Numbered from the stretch's first letter, positions 33,100-47,396 are shown. The stretch is 64,000 bases of DNA from Rapana venosa (GCA_028751875.1 CM054145.1:2460476-2524475); one strand, 5' to 3'. Notes: a model not told the origin generated them from the sequence alone. Numbers and translations are program-made.

Positions 33100-36000
33100 A
33101 CTACAGGTCCTGCACGTCACCAGCAAGCTGCTTGGGGTGGAGTCAGGCACATACTCTCTGAAGAACCTCTTGCAGCAGGCGTAGGCTGCAGCACACCTTT
33201 CCGTTGTCTTAGCCGACTGTCTTGCGGCACTGCTCGGTGTGTGCTATACGTTTCAGTGTACTGATGGTAATGCAGGCGATTTTGACCTGTACTGAGTCAG
33301 ACCTATACAGGCCATGCAAGGTTCTTCATGCAGCATCATTCCTCTCAGACATCACTGTCCTGATGAGGCAATCCAGAGACTTCAGTATGATGTACATGGT
33401 ATGACTTTAACCCACATAGACCAGGCCTCCTGTGGGATACTGGACAGGGGGGGAGGCACTAAGGAAATGCATTGTAGAATGCGAGGGGGGGTGACAGAAG
33501 GCCACCACTTTACAACAACTGTCACTGCCTTTTGTTGCGAATATTACGTCTGCTTCCCCCACCTCAACCACCTTCTTAGTACGAATAATGGCTGATTGCA
33601 CTCTAAACACCATGTTGTTGGATAGGAACAGTCAGCATTGGTGCAGGACAATTACAAACTTGTGTTTTGTTTGATGACAGACGACAGCCTAGCTGGCGAA
33701 GAAGCAAGAGCTTGTCAACTTGTGTAAATCCTTGATGAAGCCTCTTCAGCATACGCATGCAGAGCAGTGCAGAGTAAACCCAGCTGATGACAAATATTGC
33801 CACAATGGCATCTGCACGTCTATTCCATAGACAAGAAATCAAGACCATACATAGCTTTAAATATCTGGGAGCTAAAGTAACAGATGAAGGTCAAACCCTA
33901 AGTTCTCTCCAGGATAGCCCAGACCCCAGCTGTAATGACAAAAATAAAGATTCATCTGGAACGACATGTACCATCACCTCACCTCCAACATCAGACTGAT
34001 GTATTCCTATTCATGTTAATCTTTTTTTGGGGCACAATGTGAAACATGGACTATAACATCCGATACAGTAAGGAGCCAGGCATGAAGATGAGTGATGCTT
34101 TCATGAACTAAATCGTGTACAGAGATCACATAAACAAGAGGAAGTGAAAATGAATGAAATGTCCTACGACCCATATGAAGAGCTCCTGCTTAGGGAAAAC
34201 AAAAAAATCATAAAGCCTGAAGAGGTACAGGCACGTCACAAGAACATCTGGACTGGCCAAGACTGCCCTACAAGGGAACAGTACAAGGACGGGAGACGAA
34301 GAGGCAGAAGAGAAATTGATGGGAATATTTACAACATCAGTGAGGTAGGACTGGCTTTCCTCGAGTGGAACGACACACTACGAAAGCTTGAGAACGTGAA
34401 GAGGGGAAGAAGCGGTTGCAAAATCTTCAGAGGTGCCCTAAACAGTCTACTAGACTATGGAGAGCGAGGTGGGGTGGAGGAGTATTTTCCAAACACCAAG
34501 GAACACTGTCACAGATGCTTTCTTTCGTCTCTTGCAATAATGTTTAGGTTTGGGCGGCTTTGTTTCATTTAATCTTTATTTATTTATTTTAATATTTCAT
34601 TTTGTGATTTAAAAAAGAAATTTTTTAGGTTTTTAATTTTATTGTTTTTTTATCATTACATTTTCCCGCCGTTTTATTAATTTTTTTTCTTTTATTGTTT
34701 TATTTCAACTCTATGGTACTTTTAGAATTCTATTTCATTTAATTTTTTTTTTTTAATCTATCTATTTTATTTTATCCTACATATATCTTTTTTTCAAATT
34801 CTTATTTTCTTTTGTTCTTATCCTATATTTCTATTTCTTATTATAGTTTTTCAGTTCTTTATGTATTTGTTTTATCCTATCTTACAGCAAAGAACCAAGG
34901 AAACAATCACAAGTGGGTGTCCTGTGATCCTAGGAGTAGCTACAGAAGAACTGAAGACACAAGGGGAGGAGGACAAGTGATGGGACAGGACACTGGACAG
35001 AACTTGAGAGGGTGAGTGAATCGATCCAGCAGGAGAAAACTAAGTGAGTTTTTTTTTTTTTTTCCTGTTCACTTGTTGAGCATTACAAATGTGCTTTACA
35101 GGTTGCATTCCTTCAGACATACTGTGAAGTGTGCCAGAAAGCTGTTAGCCATGACAGACGCCTGTGCACAGATCTCCAACCTTTACCTTCATGTTGAACA
35201 ATGAACTTTCTGCAATGACTGACTCTTTTTTTTTATGTTTTTGCCCTGAAGTGTTTAGACGTGGTATCATTTAGAGCCTACAGTGCTCTGAACATGTCGA
35301 ATGGTAGACAGACGACCACTGCACTATCCATGCCGGCTCAGCGTCGCCTGGTACAAGGACGTTCCTTCCATTGTGACCAGCAGAGTGGGAGAGTACAGAA
35401 TGGCCAATGTATGGACAAATCACCACATGCCGACCAGTATCACTGTTTGGCACCTGCAATGTCGAGGGTCGCTGACAGCTCCAGGAAAAGTGGTTGAGCT
35501 GACTCATGAAGTGAAAAGATACAACGCAACATACCTAGCACTCTGTGAGATGTGTGCTTGAAAAAATTCGTAGAGACCCCCCTTACTCTTGAAGGCCACA
35601 GACTCTACTCATGTTAGCAGTGAAGACAGACAAGACATGAACATGGAGTTGGTGTTCTCATTCCACAAAGACCACTGTGGATACCATCTTGGGTCCACAC
35701 AGTCGTTCTTAGCCAACGCACTGCCGTCCATCGAGGGCTGCACCCTTTAACATCCCCATTCATACCAGCACTTTGCTCAAGAACAGACTTGCATGGCCAA
35801 AGACGATGAAGACTTCTTCAACCAACTGCAAGAGGTCACCAGAACTAGACACCAAAGATGCCATCATTTGGTAGGACGAGTTGACTGGAATGCACAAAAA
35901 TAAACAGGAGCCAGAGGCAAGCCAGAATTGGAAGGGGATACCTGGCAGTATCTTGCATCACTCCGCTTAAAACCAGGCATCAACAGGTAGCAGCAGCAGT

Positions 36001-39000
36001 GTATAATGGTCTTTCTCCAACTGGCAAGATGAAACGTCACAATTTATTCTGTGTCATGATGGAGTCAGGGCGTTGTGTTGCTCTTCTCCCTGCCCTGTTC
36101 TTCCCCCTGAAGTCATTTCTTTTTCTATGTGATGCTCGTCTCAGTGCGGTCAGCTTCTTCTGCTGATTGCATGGAACACTATAATAGGAAAGGTGACTTG
36201 CCGTAAATATGATAAGTTGGTAGAAAAAGCTATGATCATTTAAAAAAAAAAAAAGGAAAAACAGAAGAGAAAAATGACAAAATATGATGTATGTAACTCT
36301 GTGTGTGTGTGTGTGTGCATGTGGTGTGTGTGCTTGCGCGCGAGTAGCTAAAATAGGTGTGACACACAGTGCTATACTCTCACACACACACCACACACAC
36401 GCTCACTGTTGAGATGTGGACTCTTTCTAAAAAACAAAACTTTGAAATCATTAATTTTATATTTATATCAAGAAAGGTTTGTACAGGTAAATCATATTTT
36501 CCTTTAAGGTTTTTATAACAAAACAACAGACTTTATAAATTATACAAGTAACATTTGAACTCAGATACTTTTTACATTCGGTTTTTGACTTCAGTTTTCA
36601 AACTGAAATTCAAGTTTATGTAAAACACTTACTCATGAGAATCGAACCTAGCTAGTCAGCTCCAATTCTGATCTGCAGGTCAAAATGCTAAAACCACTAG
36701 GCCACCGTGCCTTAAAACATAATTAACCAATGTAAAAGCTGTACCAAAAATAAGAAGACATCACATGCCCAACTAAATCAAAAATACAATAATTTTCAAT
36801 CTCTACTACATGTATGTTCTCTATTTACATACAGAAATATTTTGCTCACCCGCAAATAAACTACATTGCTTCACTGCATTTTCTTTCCTGTCATGAGACA
36901 AGTGAGAAGAGCTGTGTAAAATGAAGTACCTACAGACAAAGATCAAATGGGAAGGACTGGATCACGAAATAAAGAAAACTATGAAAAATGTGAAGTTGAT
37001 GATCTGAGAGTCTGTTGCTTTGTACCATTTGACTGCGTCTGGTTTGGGCACATTCAACGGAAAGCAGACCACCGCAACATAAAAAGAGCAATGACTCGTA
37101 GTGGGACGGAAAGAGACCAAAGGGGAAGAATAGCAAAACCTGGCTACCTGTATTGCAGATCTTAGCGAAAGGGCATAAATAAGGAGGAAGATAAAAACAA
37201 AGAGAGATGGAGAAGGCTTCATCAATGTCAAACCTCCCCTGGGAGAAACTGACAAAAATGGAAGAAGAAGAAGAGGAAGAAGAAGAAGAAGAAAAGTGTC
37301 CATAGGGTGCTTTTCAGCTTTAGATTATGAGAGGCTTCAGGCAGGCCAGCTCCCTGTGATGATAGCTAGAGAGAGGCGTGCTGACCTGCCATCACACACA
37401 GCAACACGTTCGCTTTCTTCTGCTGGAAAAGGGAAATAGGCAAGATAAACAGATATATAAAAAGCAAAATAGCACAACTGAACAACACTTGCACACATGT
37501 GCACAAACACTTCACTCACTCATTCCAAAACACACAACTGAAACACGCACATACCAAACACTGCTTTTTGATTTTTTTCTATATTTTGAGACAGCTCGAT
37601 TTCTTTTTTTGGCAACAAACTCATAGTGAGTGCACTATTAGTATTTACTGCTGAGACACTGTCTCTGGACCCCTTCACTCATCTAACTTTGCTTCTCACT
37701 CAACCTATTAAAAAAAAAAAAAAAGGTAAAGGTGTCCCATCACCTTTGTGGTCGTAGTGGAGCAAGGCATCAGAGACATCAGCTTCTATAGGCGCCAGCA
37801 TCTTTGAGGCTGGCGCCCATTCCTCCTCTAAACATCGCTGCATTCTACATTCCTGTACCCTTAAGACGGCCCAGGGTACGTGTTATATCTGCCTGTCGTG
37901 AATGGAGGGCAAACTGTACTGAAGCAAAAACGTTGAACTACAGGTCACCCCCCATCACACTTGTAACCTTTGCTGGCATGTGGGACCTTAGCTGTGTCGG
38001 GAAAAGCGAAGTGATCCGGACACACTGCAATCCCGTTAACTTCAAAAAAAAAGTAGTATTCGCAAAACTAAAGAATCTGCATCGGCTACCACCCACACTG
38101 TGCCCCACACCACACCTTAATTATTCATTGTCAGACTCTCATCATTGATCTGTATTTACACAGAGTTTAAAAAAATTGATAAATTTTTCAATATAAAATG
38201 CTGAAAAACACACATACACATATCTATGCACATGGCATGCTTATTCAATCTTTTTCTCACAAATTACTCTTATATACTAATATTAACACTCACAACACCT
38301 AACCCGCTCTGCAGTTTCCTTCTACCATTCAGTGCTACGTGGAATTCCTGCCATTATTCAACCTGGACTTTGCCAGCACGCCCCCATCTTCAGTATGAAA
38401 AACTGCACATGAAGCCCAGCGTTTTGTAAGGGTACAGCTGAAGAGCTCCCCCCCCTCCCCCCCTGACTAGGTATCCCGGCTTTCCTGACTGTTTCAGCTG
38501 GCCCTGCTCGTGTACACTGGAGATCAAGGACTGAGCTCCTGTTCATTTCCACTTTTCAGGTTGACAGTGGTCACGTTCATGGCAACATGCAGCCAAGGGT
38601 GCATGTAAGGTCTTGAACACAACATCTTGAATTTTCTTCGTCAAGCTTGGTGGAACTTCTTCATTTTAGTACTGGAACTTTCCCCTGTGCCTGTGTGGTT
38701 TGGTTAAATTTCCTCACTGACAGTAGGTGCTTCATCCTTGGAAAGATTTGTTTTTACTCAAATTTTTTCAGCAGACTGGAATCTGTAGCAAAAATATCCT
38801 CAATTAAAGCTATAGCTCTCGGAGAATCATTTCATCTTCATGTTTTGTCTTAATCACGTAACAAAAGTCTATTCATGTGTAGCGAAAACTCTTAGGGTGA
38901 GCTAGGGTAGATGCCATTTTCAATAAAATCTTGTGTGGGTCCACATTACCCCCCCACCCCCCTCCACCCCTTGTGTGTCTTCAGACCCCCCCCCCCCCCC

Positions 39001-42000
39001 CCCCCATACTCCTCCCACCCCTCGCCCTCCCCCACAAACCCCCGCTGACCCGCCTCCCCCCCCCCTCATCGCCATACTCAAAATTGTCCTTACTTTTATA
39101 CGTTTTGTATTGGTAGTAATTTAGGCCACACTGAATGTGGTATGACTAAGTTAAACAGTCAACCCTTAAAAATGATGTGTCACTGACCAGCATTACTATA
39201 AAGTTGGACAGGGGTAAAACATTGGTAAATTAAAAAATTTTTTTTTTTTTTCTCCTGTAAAGCATTACCTGCTGTTTTATATACACGTCTTCTCATTCTT
39301 CTGGGCTGTGTATGCTGATTTCAATATGACTTTTGCAAGAGGGACTATCTATTATGATCTTTTTTGTAATCTGTTATGTCAGTCTTCATTTTTAAGTATT
39401 TAAACTTTAAGTCGCGCCTTACCATAGACACGACCCTAAAATAGGAGAATGTGTGTGTGGACGTGCTGTCGTCGACGACCGAGATTTTTACTCTGTTTTG
39501 TGTTGGAGGCGTCGTGTGTGGGCCGTCCCCTTGCATGTGTCCACCCCCCCCTATGCGACCCACGCACTCCGGTGTGTCCGTCAATATTTTTAGTAATATC
39601 TACAGGATAAATGTAGTCTTAACCATGAAACCAGATCAACAAACAATTTTTTCCGCTTCTTTAAAAAATTCGAAAATAATTAAAAGAACTAATATAAAAG
39701 ACAATACGAATCCTTAATCAATTAAACCTCCAGCATCGTGTCTATTGTTTAACACATTGTTAACTATTTTTTTACAATGGTATTCTCCCTCGAAATGGCA
39801 GGGACGATGAGTTTTAACTTCACCTCACACTCCATGTATGATATGTCTCACACATAAGCACCATTTACACATCCTTTGCTGAATCTTTGCTCATGGATTG
39901 CCCATTTAATCTTTTTATCCTGAAGAACAATCGCCCTACGCAGTTGTCCTTTCTTTTACAGTATTTTGTATGAATTTCTAAGCTGATCTATGTATTCAAC
40001 TACACTATTTCCCACTGGAGTTTTGAATGTGAAGACGCTTGTTTCTGCCTGATGATTTTCTCCCATTGTTTGCTGTTAAGGAAGCTTCTTCTAACAAAAC
40101 CGATAAATACCCCCCTCTGCAATGGCCACTCTCTGCGGACATGCCCCAGTAATGTAGTCCACCCGTTCATTTCCCTGTGCACCACTTTCTTGCAGAACTA
40201 ATAATTAGAAAATAATCACTATATCGTTGAAGGATTCCAGCAAAAGGAAACACATGAATTCCTACTTAAACGCAGAAGATTTTTGAATGTATTTGATGTC
40301 TAGTAAAAGTTTAGCTGACTACTTGATAACTTATAGAATTTTAAGGATTTTCAATACTGTTTTTGAACGCCACACACACAGTAATATATTAATGATAAGA
40401 GGTAGGGATGATCTAAATCTGGAAACTTTTATTAATGTTACCATGCGTGCCCAGAAATGATATTTTTCAGTCTTACTCCAAAAATCGGAACCCGACCCCC
40501 TCCTGCTTATTTTGGCCTCAAGTGACAAACACTGCGATGCGTGGACAAACCGGACTCATTTCGCTAATGGGTGCTCTCATCTTTCACCTCACTGCATCGC
40601 TCAGAGTTCCCTCGTGACATTATCGAGTAGGTTTCACTAGTGAACCGCAGAACTCACGGGTTCTGTCCAGAACATTATTTCGGTTTGGGTGAATAGTTTC
40701 CGGTGAGCCTTGCTACTTTTTTAGGTAAGGGGAGATCAATATTAGTTCTTCCTGTGCCACGTGGTCAATGTGTGTTCACTATGCACGTGTCTTTGAAATC
40801 TAAGAATATTTACCGGATTTTCTGAGCTTCAGGACACTAACGCGCTCATGGCTTGCTTGTTCTTATCGGGCAAGAGATTGCAACTACCGGACGCAGTGCA
40901 GTGTTAGTAATCAAAGACGCTCAGCCCTGTCGTCAATAATGTTGAACTGACAGCAGCGATACTAGATCAATCAAAACACCTACACACACAATCCCAGGTC
41001 CACAGAATTGCTCCTCATAGTCCCTCCGGCCCGGGTACTTTCGTCAAGGTAGGGGTTGGGTAGACCGCTGACTAAACAAATCAACCAGTATTTTTTCCAC
41101 GCGGCATTACATCCACTTGCTTTCCAAATCATTTTTGTTCTGGACACTGCACTCCTCCCTAATTCCTCACACGATTCATTGCAGAAACAAATTTCTCACC
41201 TCGTGAGCATTTTGCTGGTCATCTCATCCCACGCACTCTTCAGCATCCAATCTCCCCCCCCCCTACGCAACGCAATCATACATTTACTTGAGTACGGAGA
41301 ATGTGATTGCTGTTTTATGTGGGACAGAAGGGTTCAAACAGATTTTATCACCTATGAATATGACTTACAATCTCACATTCAAAACTGTATATATGGTGTC
41401 ACAAACACACTCACGTGTGGAAATACTTTTTTTGTTATTATGGCTGTGGCCTCAATCTCAATTTTTTTACCACATTTTTTCTGTCTTCTTTTTTACTCTC
41501 CTACAATTCTATGTGTGGGGCCATACCCACCTTTTCTTTTTCCCCATTTATTTTGTGGGGGGCCTCCAATCCTTTTGTTCCAACTCTTTCCTGCGTCGTG
41601 TCACGTTTCTGAAATCCCCAAAGTTCTTCGCTCACCTTCATAAACATGAAATCACCAGAAAAATCTATCACAGTGTTGTACCATATACAGTCGTTTGATA
41701 AGATACGTTTTAAAAAACAAACTGATAAAACTGAATTAGTATCCTTTATATAAAACATAAGACAGAGAGCATTGCTCGTCTTCAAAAAAAGCCCCTTGGT
41801 ACATCTGCACATCAAAGGTGGAGCTCGGTTTTAAACAGGACCAAGATGTGCTGCTTCAAATATGTCACGGCACCAATAATAATAATCCATAAAAAGCACC
41901 AGTGCACTCGTTTCTTCCTCCCCCTATTATCTCTCACACAACATCACAATAATGCTAATGAAATCCAATCATACAGTAACTACTGGTTAGTAACTGCCAA

Positions 42001-44240
42001 CTCCACACACAAAACCACACCCATAATTCTCGTGTCTTCACCTTCTCTCTGTGCACTACAGTCTGCCATGCGGTTATTGTCAGTCCTAAGGCCACACGCA
42101 TGTATTTGCCCACAACCACAATTCTTTCTCTTCCTGCTGCCCACTCAACACTGACTTCACTTTAACCACAATCTTTCTCCACACATCACAAACAAACATC
42201 ATTTTGCACTAGCAGACCATCAACACAAGTTCAGTCTGATCCAAACTTGACAACATAGCTCTAGCTACTTAGGTCACATGCTTTTCCACTTCACAAACAT
42301 AATACACACAAGTCATGGTCATTGTAAGCCTACATTACAACATCATACACAACAAGTACTACAAACTTTGGTGCTGCATTCAACAAATTAAACAAAATCA
42401 GTCCAGACCATTACAAACATAGGTTCATTGGCCAAGGCCACAGATTTCAGGGTGAAAAATTTATTCATTTTAAAAACTCACTATTCAAGTCAATAAATGG
42501 GTGACATCAATACAAGCATACAGAGTCGACACCTATACTTGTTCGATTTTACTCTTTTTCTTCTGAGGGGGCCTCCACAAACCACCCTTTTCTTTTCCCA
42601 ATTTCTTTTCTATTTTTTCTTTTTTTCATTTTGTGGGGCACTCCAACCAACCTTTTCTTATCCCTTTTTTTTTTCTTTTTTCTTGTGGGTCCTCTTCCTC
42701 CTCTTTTTCCCATTCTGTTTTCATTTTCTGACTTCAAATTCACTGTACACCTCCACACACACTCTCTCAAAAAGGCAAAAACATAGAAAACACACACTAC
42801 TACCTGTCCATGCACCTCCTACAACTCGATTTTTTCTTTGTAATGAAACCGAAACATAACACACCACACCCCCAAATCCCTCCAGTTGAAGCCTCTGTCA
42901 TTATGACAGTGCCAGCACATCTGTTGTGAGTAGCCCTTGTACAATCAGTCTGCGCCCACTGTCGAGCTGGCTTTCATAATGCTCCACATCCCTTTCTTCT
43001 ACCTCGCTCACCTCATGTCCATCTTGCTCTTTAACTTATTCTTTACCCCTCCGGCCCCAACCCCCCAATCCCCACCCCAACTCATCTACCAATTAAAAAA
43101 AAAAAAACCAATAACACACCACAATCACACATCCATCAAGCTAAGGAGACTAAGCCGAGGTCCAGTTGGATCCCATACACAAATCTTGTGCCAACATGTT
43201 TTCATAACAGTTACGCCTTTTGCAAGAGTAGGCCACACTGATGTGCTTGAGGGAGTCAGCATGTAAACATTTTAACAAAAATCGCTAGGCATAACACAGG
43301 GACATACACTGTATAAAAAGAACACTAATTCATAACATTATGATGGAAATAAAGAAATGGATAATTACATCTACAACAAATCGAACGATTATTATAGGGT
43401 TTGATCACAAGTCATGTGCAGAGTGATAGCTTGGAGAAGATTAAGTCCCAATATGTGAAGTTTTACGGATGGTTGTTTAACCTCTGATCAATGAAGAATC
43501 TTTCGTCGAACAAAATTAAGTATTCCCATAATAATGATAATGAAATGGCATCTGCTCCTCTCTACGCTCTATATCTTGCAAAAGAAATCAATGCGCCTTG
43601 CACATACAACACCTCACCATACACTCACACCAATTACCATACTTAACTGAGTTCACAAATTCAAATGAACACACACACACTCGCTTGCGTTGCGCACACA
43701 CGACTCGCGCTATGCCGCAACACAAACACAACAACAAAACAGGTCTATCACACTTTGGATCGACTGGTCGGGGATTCGCGGCTGTTGAAAGCAGGGCCAA
43801 CATTTAAGATGAAACAGGAGGGAAATCATTAGCTTTGGAATTAAACCTATCATCTTGAGGCCGCGGATTCTTCTAACGCCTCGTCATAAGTATGCTTTTG
43901 GCGGAAAAGTGACAGCGGCCTCGTTCCATTCCAGATCACCCAGACCGAAAACACAGAAAGAGCGCAAGCCCAATGTGGAATTGGGTTGATTCTCTCGGTA
44001 TTTGTAAGAACAGGTATATGCTGCCAGAGCCGCGCAGGGAACGAGAAGGATTGTATAGGTCGCTCTCTCGTCACAGATGGTAGGATGGGTGCTGTTTTGT
44101 GCAAACACTTGTAGCAAAGGGTAATGATTCTTTAGCTTATCTAAGTGGCACAGGCAGCCGAGACTCGCTACCCCCCCGTCGAGGAGTATCGTGACTTGAT
44201 TTCTTCCTTTAGACTAGTGAGCTGCAGGTTTTGTATACGT

Positions 44241-45839
44241 TGAAGGGAGAGGATTGATGATGATGCAACCAGCCGGAGTTTTCAATATCCGAGTGAAAGA
44301 ATGAGAGATGCGAAGTTTGGAGTTGAGAGGGGGACGGTATTTTTGAATTGCATTTTTGCCTAATTGAAGAGATACCGGGCAGGTCTGGTGAGAATTTTTG
44401 CTTGGAGTTTTTGTCGATAACGACTAAAAGATCATTCACAGCAGGGGTAGAGGAATTGACGTATTCCCAAATTCTTTTTAAAGCTGTTGTGAGGGGAGGG
44501 GTTTTGTTTTTTTGGTCCCTCCCGCATGGCTTCGGTTTTTTATTGTGTTTACTTAACTTGTCTGTTATCCAGTTTTTGTTTACTTTTTAAGGCGAGTCCA
44601 TATTTGTAAGAAAAAGGAGATTTTGGTGATCAATAACAATCGGAGTCATCGGTAGAAATGATGGTTGTTTGATGACGGTTTTTTAAATTTGGAAAGAGGG
44701 CAGTGTAAAAGGGAAAAAGAACGGGGCCCAGAATAATCCCTGGGGGGACTCACTTTCCAGTTTTCAAGGAGTGAGTTTTTTACTGTCACTGCGTAAATCG
44801 GCCTGTAAGGTAGAAGTAAACCCACATAGGGCTGGCCTGAAATTCCATGTGCCTTTTTTGCATTGAAAAGTTTGGCGACGATAAAGCTTGATCTTGAAAA
44901 AGTTTTTGCTTTGAGATGGTTGTGGTCTTGATGTGGGAAAAGTTTTCAGGTGTAAAAGTCTTGGTGTGAGAATTTGGTGATATAAAAGTTCAGTGTGAAA
45001 AATTCCCATGATTGAAGTTCGGTGATGATGAAATTTGGTGTAGAAAGTTTTGTTGAGAAAATTTCTTGGTGTGATCGTTTTGTGAGTTTGCCGGGGTTAA
45101 GTTTTGAAGCCCGGTGGTGCCCTGGGGGATATAAAAATAAATGTTTTATCTCAAAAACAAAAAAATATGGTTTAAACAAAAAAGAGAAAAAAAAAATTGT
45201 TTTAAAAAAGAAACAATCCCCACAGAAAATGGTGAATACGCTCACGAATTTTTATGAGAAACATCTACTTTTTTAAAAGAAAGAATGTTTAAAAAATTAA
45301 AATGTTTTCCCCCATAATATCAAGGGGCAGGACGCAAACATTATTTAGTGATTGATGGTTGGGGTCAAGGCACCCCAAAAGGGCGTGTTTCAGGGATTTC
45401 ACCCGCAGTTTTTCATCAGCATGATCCTCTGGGCATTCCAAACCAAAATTATCCCAAAGCTGGGGGGGGCTGCGATTTCTGGTGGGGGAAAAATTGGGGG
45501 TTTAAATGTGAAAAAAAAAAACACAACCCCAAATCCCAAATTTTTGAACTTGAAACTTAGTGAGGAAAAACGATGAATTTTTTTTTAGTGAGTAGAAAAC
45601 CCCTTTTGACAATGAAGAAGTTTGTGATGAAATTATCCCGGGAAAGACAAAGTCCTTGTGACAAAAAAGAAAGTCTTGTGAGAAATTTTCCCGGCAAGAC
45701 AAAATCCCTTTTGACAAGAAGAAATTTGTGATTTTCCTGGCAAAGACAAAAACCTTACGGCCCTGAAAAATCCTTGCCTCAGAAATTTGGCGAAGAGTCT
45801 GGCAATCATAGAAAAAGGAATACATATTATCTCAAAAAA
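44241..45839. other. Degraded, low-accuracy sequence before gap
   Basis: 44241 to about 44935 is recognisably the same as 27881 to about 28690 but with dropped and inserted bases every few positions, often as homopolymer runs. From about 44935 to 45839 it becomes imperfect repeats around GTGTGAGAA and GACAAAGTCCTTGTGAC. I cannot align this part to copy 1. It looks like an uncorrected contig end rather than biology. Confidence 0.8.
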
Positions 45840-46339
45840 NNNNNNNNNNNNNNNNNNNNNNNNNNNNNNNNNNNNNNNNNNNNNNNNNNNNNNNNNNNNN
45901 NNNNNNNNNNNNNNNNNNNNNNNNNNNNNNNNNNNNNNNNNNNNNNNNNNNNNNNNNNNNNNNNNNNNNNNNNNNNNNNNNNNNNNNNNNNNNNNNNNNN
46001 NNNNNNNNNNNNNNNNNNNNNNNNNNNNNNNNNNNNNNNNNNNNNNNNNNNNNNNNNNNNNNNNNNNNNNNNNNNNNNNNNNNNNNNNNNNNNNNNNNNN
46101 NNNNNNNNNNNNNNNNNNNNNNNNNNNNNNNNNNNNNNNNNNNNNNNNNNNNNNNNNNNNNNNNNNNNNNNNNNNNNNNNNNNNNNNNNNNNNNNNNNNN
46201 NNNNNNNNNNNNNNNNNNNNNNNNNNNNNNNNNNNNNNNNNNNNNNNNNNNNNNNNNNNNNNNNNNNNNNNNNNNNNNNNNNNNNNNNNNNNNNNNNNNN
46301 NNNNNNNNNNNNNNNNNNNNNNNNNNNNNNNNNNNNNNN
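45840..46339. other. Assembly gap, 500 N
   Basis: Exactly 500 N, the usual placeholder for a scaffold join of unknown size. Frames running through it are meaningless. Confidence 0.99.
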
Positions 46340-46957
46340 GACATATAAATGAGTGTTTCATGTGCAAAAACGTGTTATCTGCTGCAATTCTGTGTTCCTG
46401 CTAAGAATGGAATTTTTCCGCCATTCAACAGATTTCTGACATCTGTAGTTTGGTTTCCGCTGGGCTTTGTTTTTTTAAAGAATTTTTCTACCTTTCCGCC
46501 CTGTAAATAAAAATTCATTCAATCAAACTGAAGCAAAGCGATCTGAGAAAACACACACATGGCACTGGAATGTTAAAAACTTGACCTATAATTCTGACCT
46601 CAGGCTAAACACACATTTAGTTAGATGAGGTGCCGTCTGCCTACCAAGATTATGAGTACACATGCCATGGATCTGCAAGTGGATCTGGCTTGGGCCAGTG
46701 GTAGTAGGCGCTCAGCGTGCCTACCGCCTGTCCAGTCTTCTGCATCATATTAATTAATAATGTCCACTGACCTCTTGGTCTTCATGGACCCCTCTTTCCT
46801 TCCACTCCACCTGTCACAGTGTTTGGGGCAGGCAATTATGTCTCAGTACAGATCTATGGCCAAACTATCACAGTTAGAATTTTTTCGGCTGTTTTCAGGT
46901 TCTTTTTGGACTCCTAGTAAAATAAGAACTTGTTCTTTGGTACTGTGTCTTTCGAAG
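46340..46957. other. Unassigned sequence right of the gap
   Basis: It does not match any part of the duplicated unit, so the gap does not simply resume copy 2. No gene signal was seen beyond the minus-strand candidate that ends at 46958. Confidence 0.6.
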
Positions 46958-47335
46958 TCATTGTTGCCATCTTTCTACAGAGCCCCATCTCAAAGGCTGC
47001 TTCTTATCTTTCTCTCTGTTCTGCGTTTCACTAATCTTATTCTTAAAGAAAACGGTATTTGTGTTGATGTCACGATGTTCTTCATCTTGATAAAAATGGA
47101 TGTAGCTAGGGCTATTCTTTTTGTGACTTATTGATCCCTTCTGCCTTCCTCGTTGACCAACTGCCTGAGATACTGGAGCTGCTAGAAAACTTGTTCTTTT
47201 GTTCTGCTGCCCACGTTTAGTTTTGCTCTTGTGTCGTTTTGTTCTACCAACGATCCTAGTCTTGGTATTGTAAACCTTCTTGTTCAGTCCATTTGTGTCC
47301 CTGTTCTGATCTTCTTTGACTGTGTCCCCTATTTC
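46958..47335 (-). CDS. Candidate terminal exon, basic protein of unknown function
   Basis: The minus frame is open for 126 codons to a stop at 46958. It begins after a plausible acceptor (GGCTTGCAG|GAA) that matches the phase 0 end of the exon at 47653-47907. The peptide is highly charged and basic: RIVGRTKRHKSKTKRGQQNK near the first third and EKDKKQPLRWGSVERWQQ at the end. It looks nuclear or nucleic-acid-associated by composition only. The open frame extends further 5' to an ATG at 47362, behind another acceptor (CAACATTCAG). The exact exon start is therefore unsure. No family is recognised. Confidence 0.38.
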   Translation of the reverse strand, partial: EIGDTVKEDQNRDTNGLNKKVYNTKTRIVGRTKRHKSKTKRGQQNKRTSFLAAPVSQAVGQRGRQKGSISHKKNSPSYIHFYQDEEHRDINTNTVFFKNKISETQNREKDKKQPLRWGSVERWQQ

Positions 47336-47396
47336 CTGCAAGCCTTCATGGTTGTCTGCCATTGGAGCTCTGCCATCTGAATGTTGAGATTAGGTT

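Larger units (their letters stand above)
31235..45839. repeat. 16.36-kb segmental duplication, copy 2 (incomplete, degraded end)
   Basis: Direct copy of 14873 onward, abutting the end of copy 1. It carries the same elements: SINE head 31459-31535; LINE remnants 33802-34472, 35305-36040, 36947-37165 and 43850-44240; SINE pieces 36632-36712 and 37724-37830; and the gene-free region 38140-43840. Identity is near complete to about 44240. It then falls sharply with many small indels until the gap. These internal elements are described under copy 1. Confidence 0.97.

Noticed and set aside
45633..46404. Frames of 170-244 codons across the gap
   Set aside because: They consist mainly of N and carry no information.
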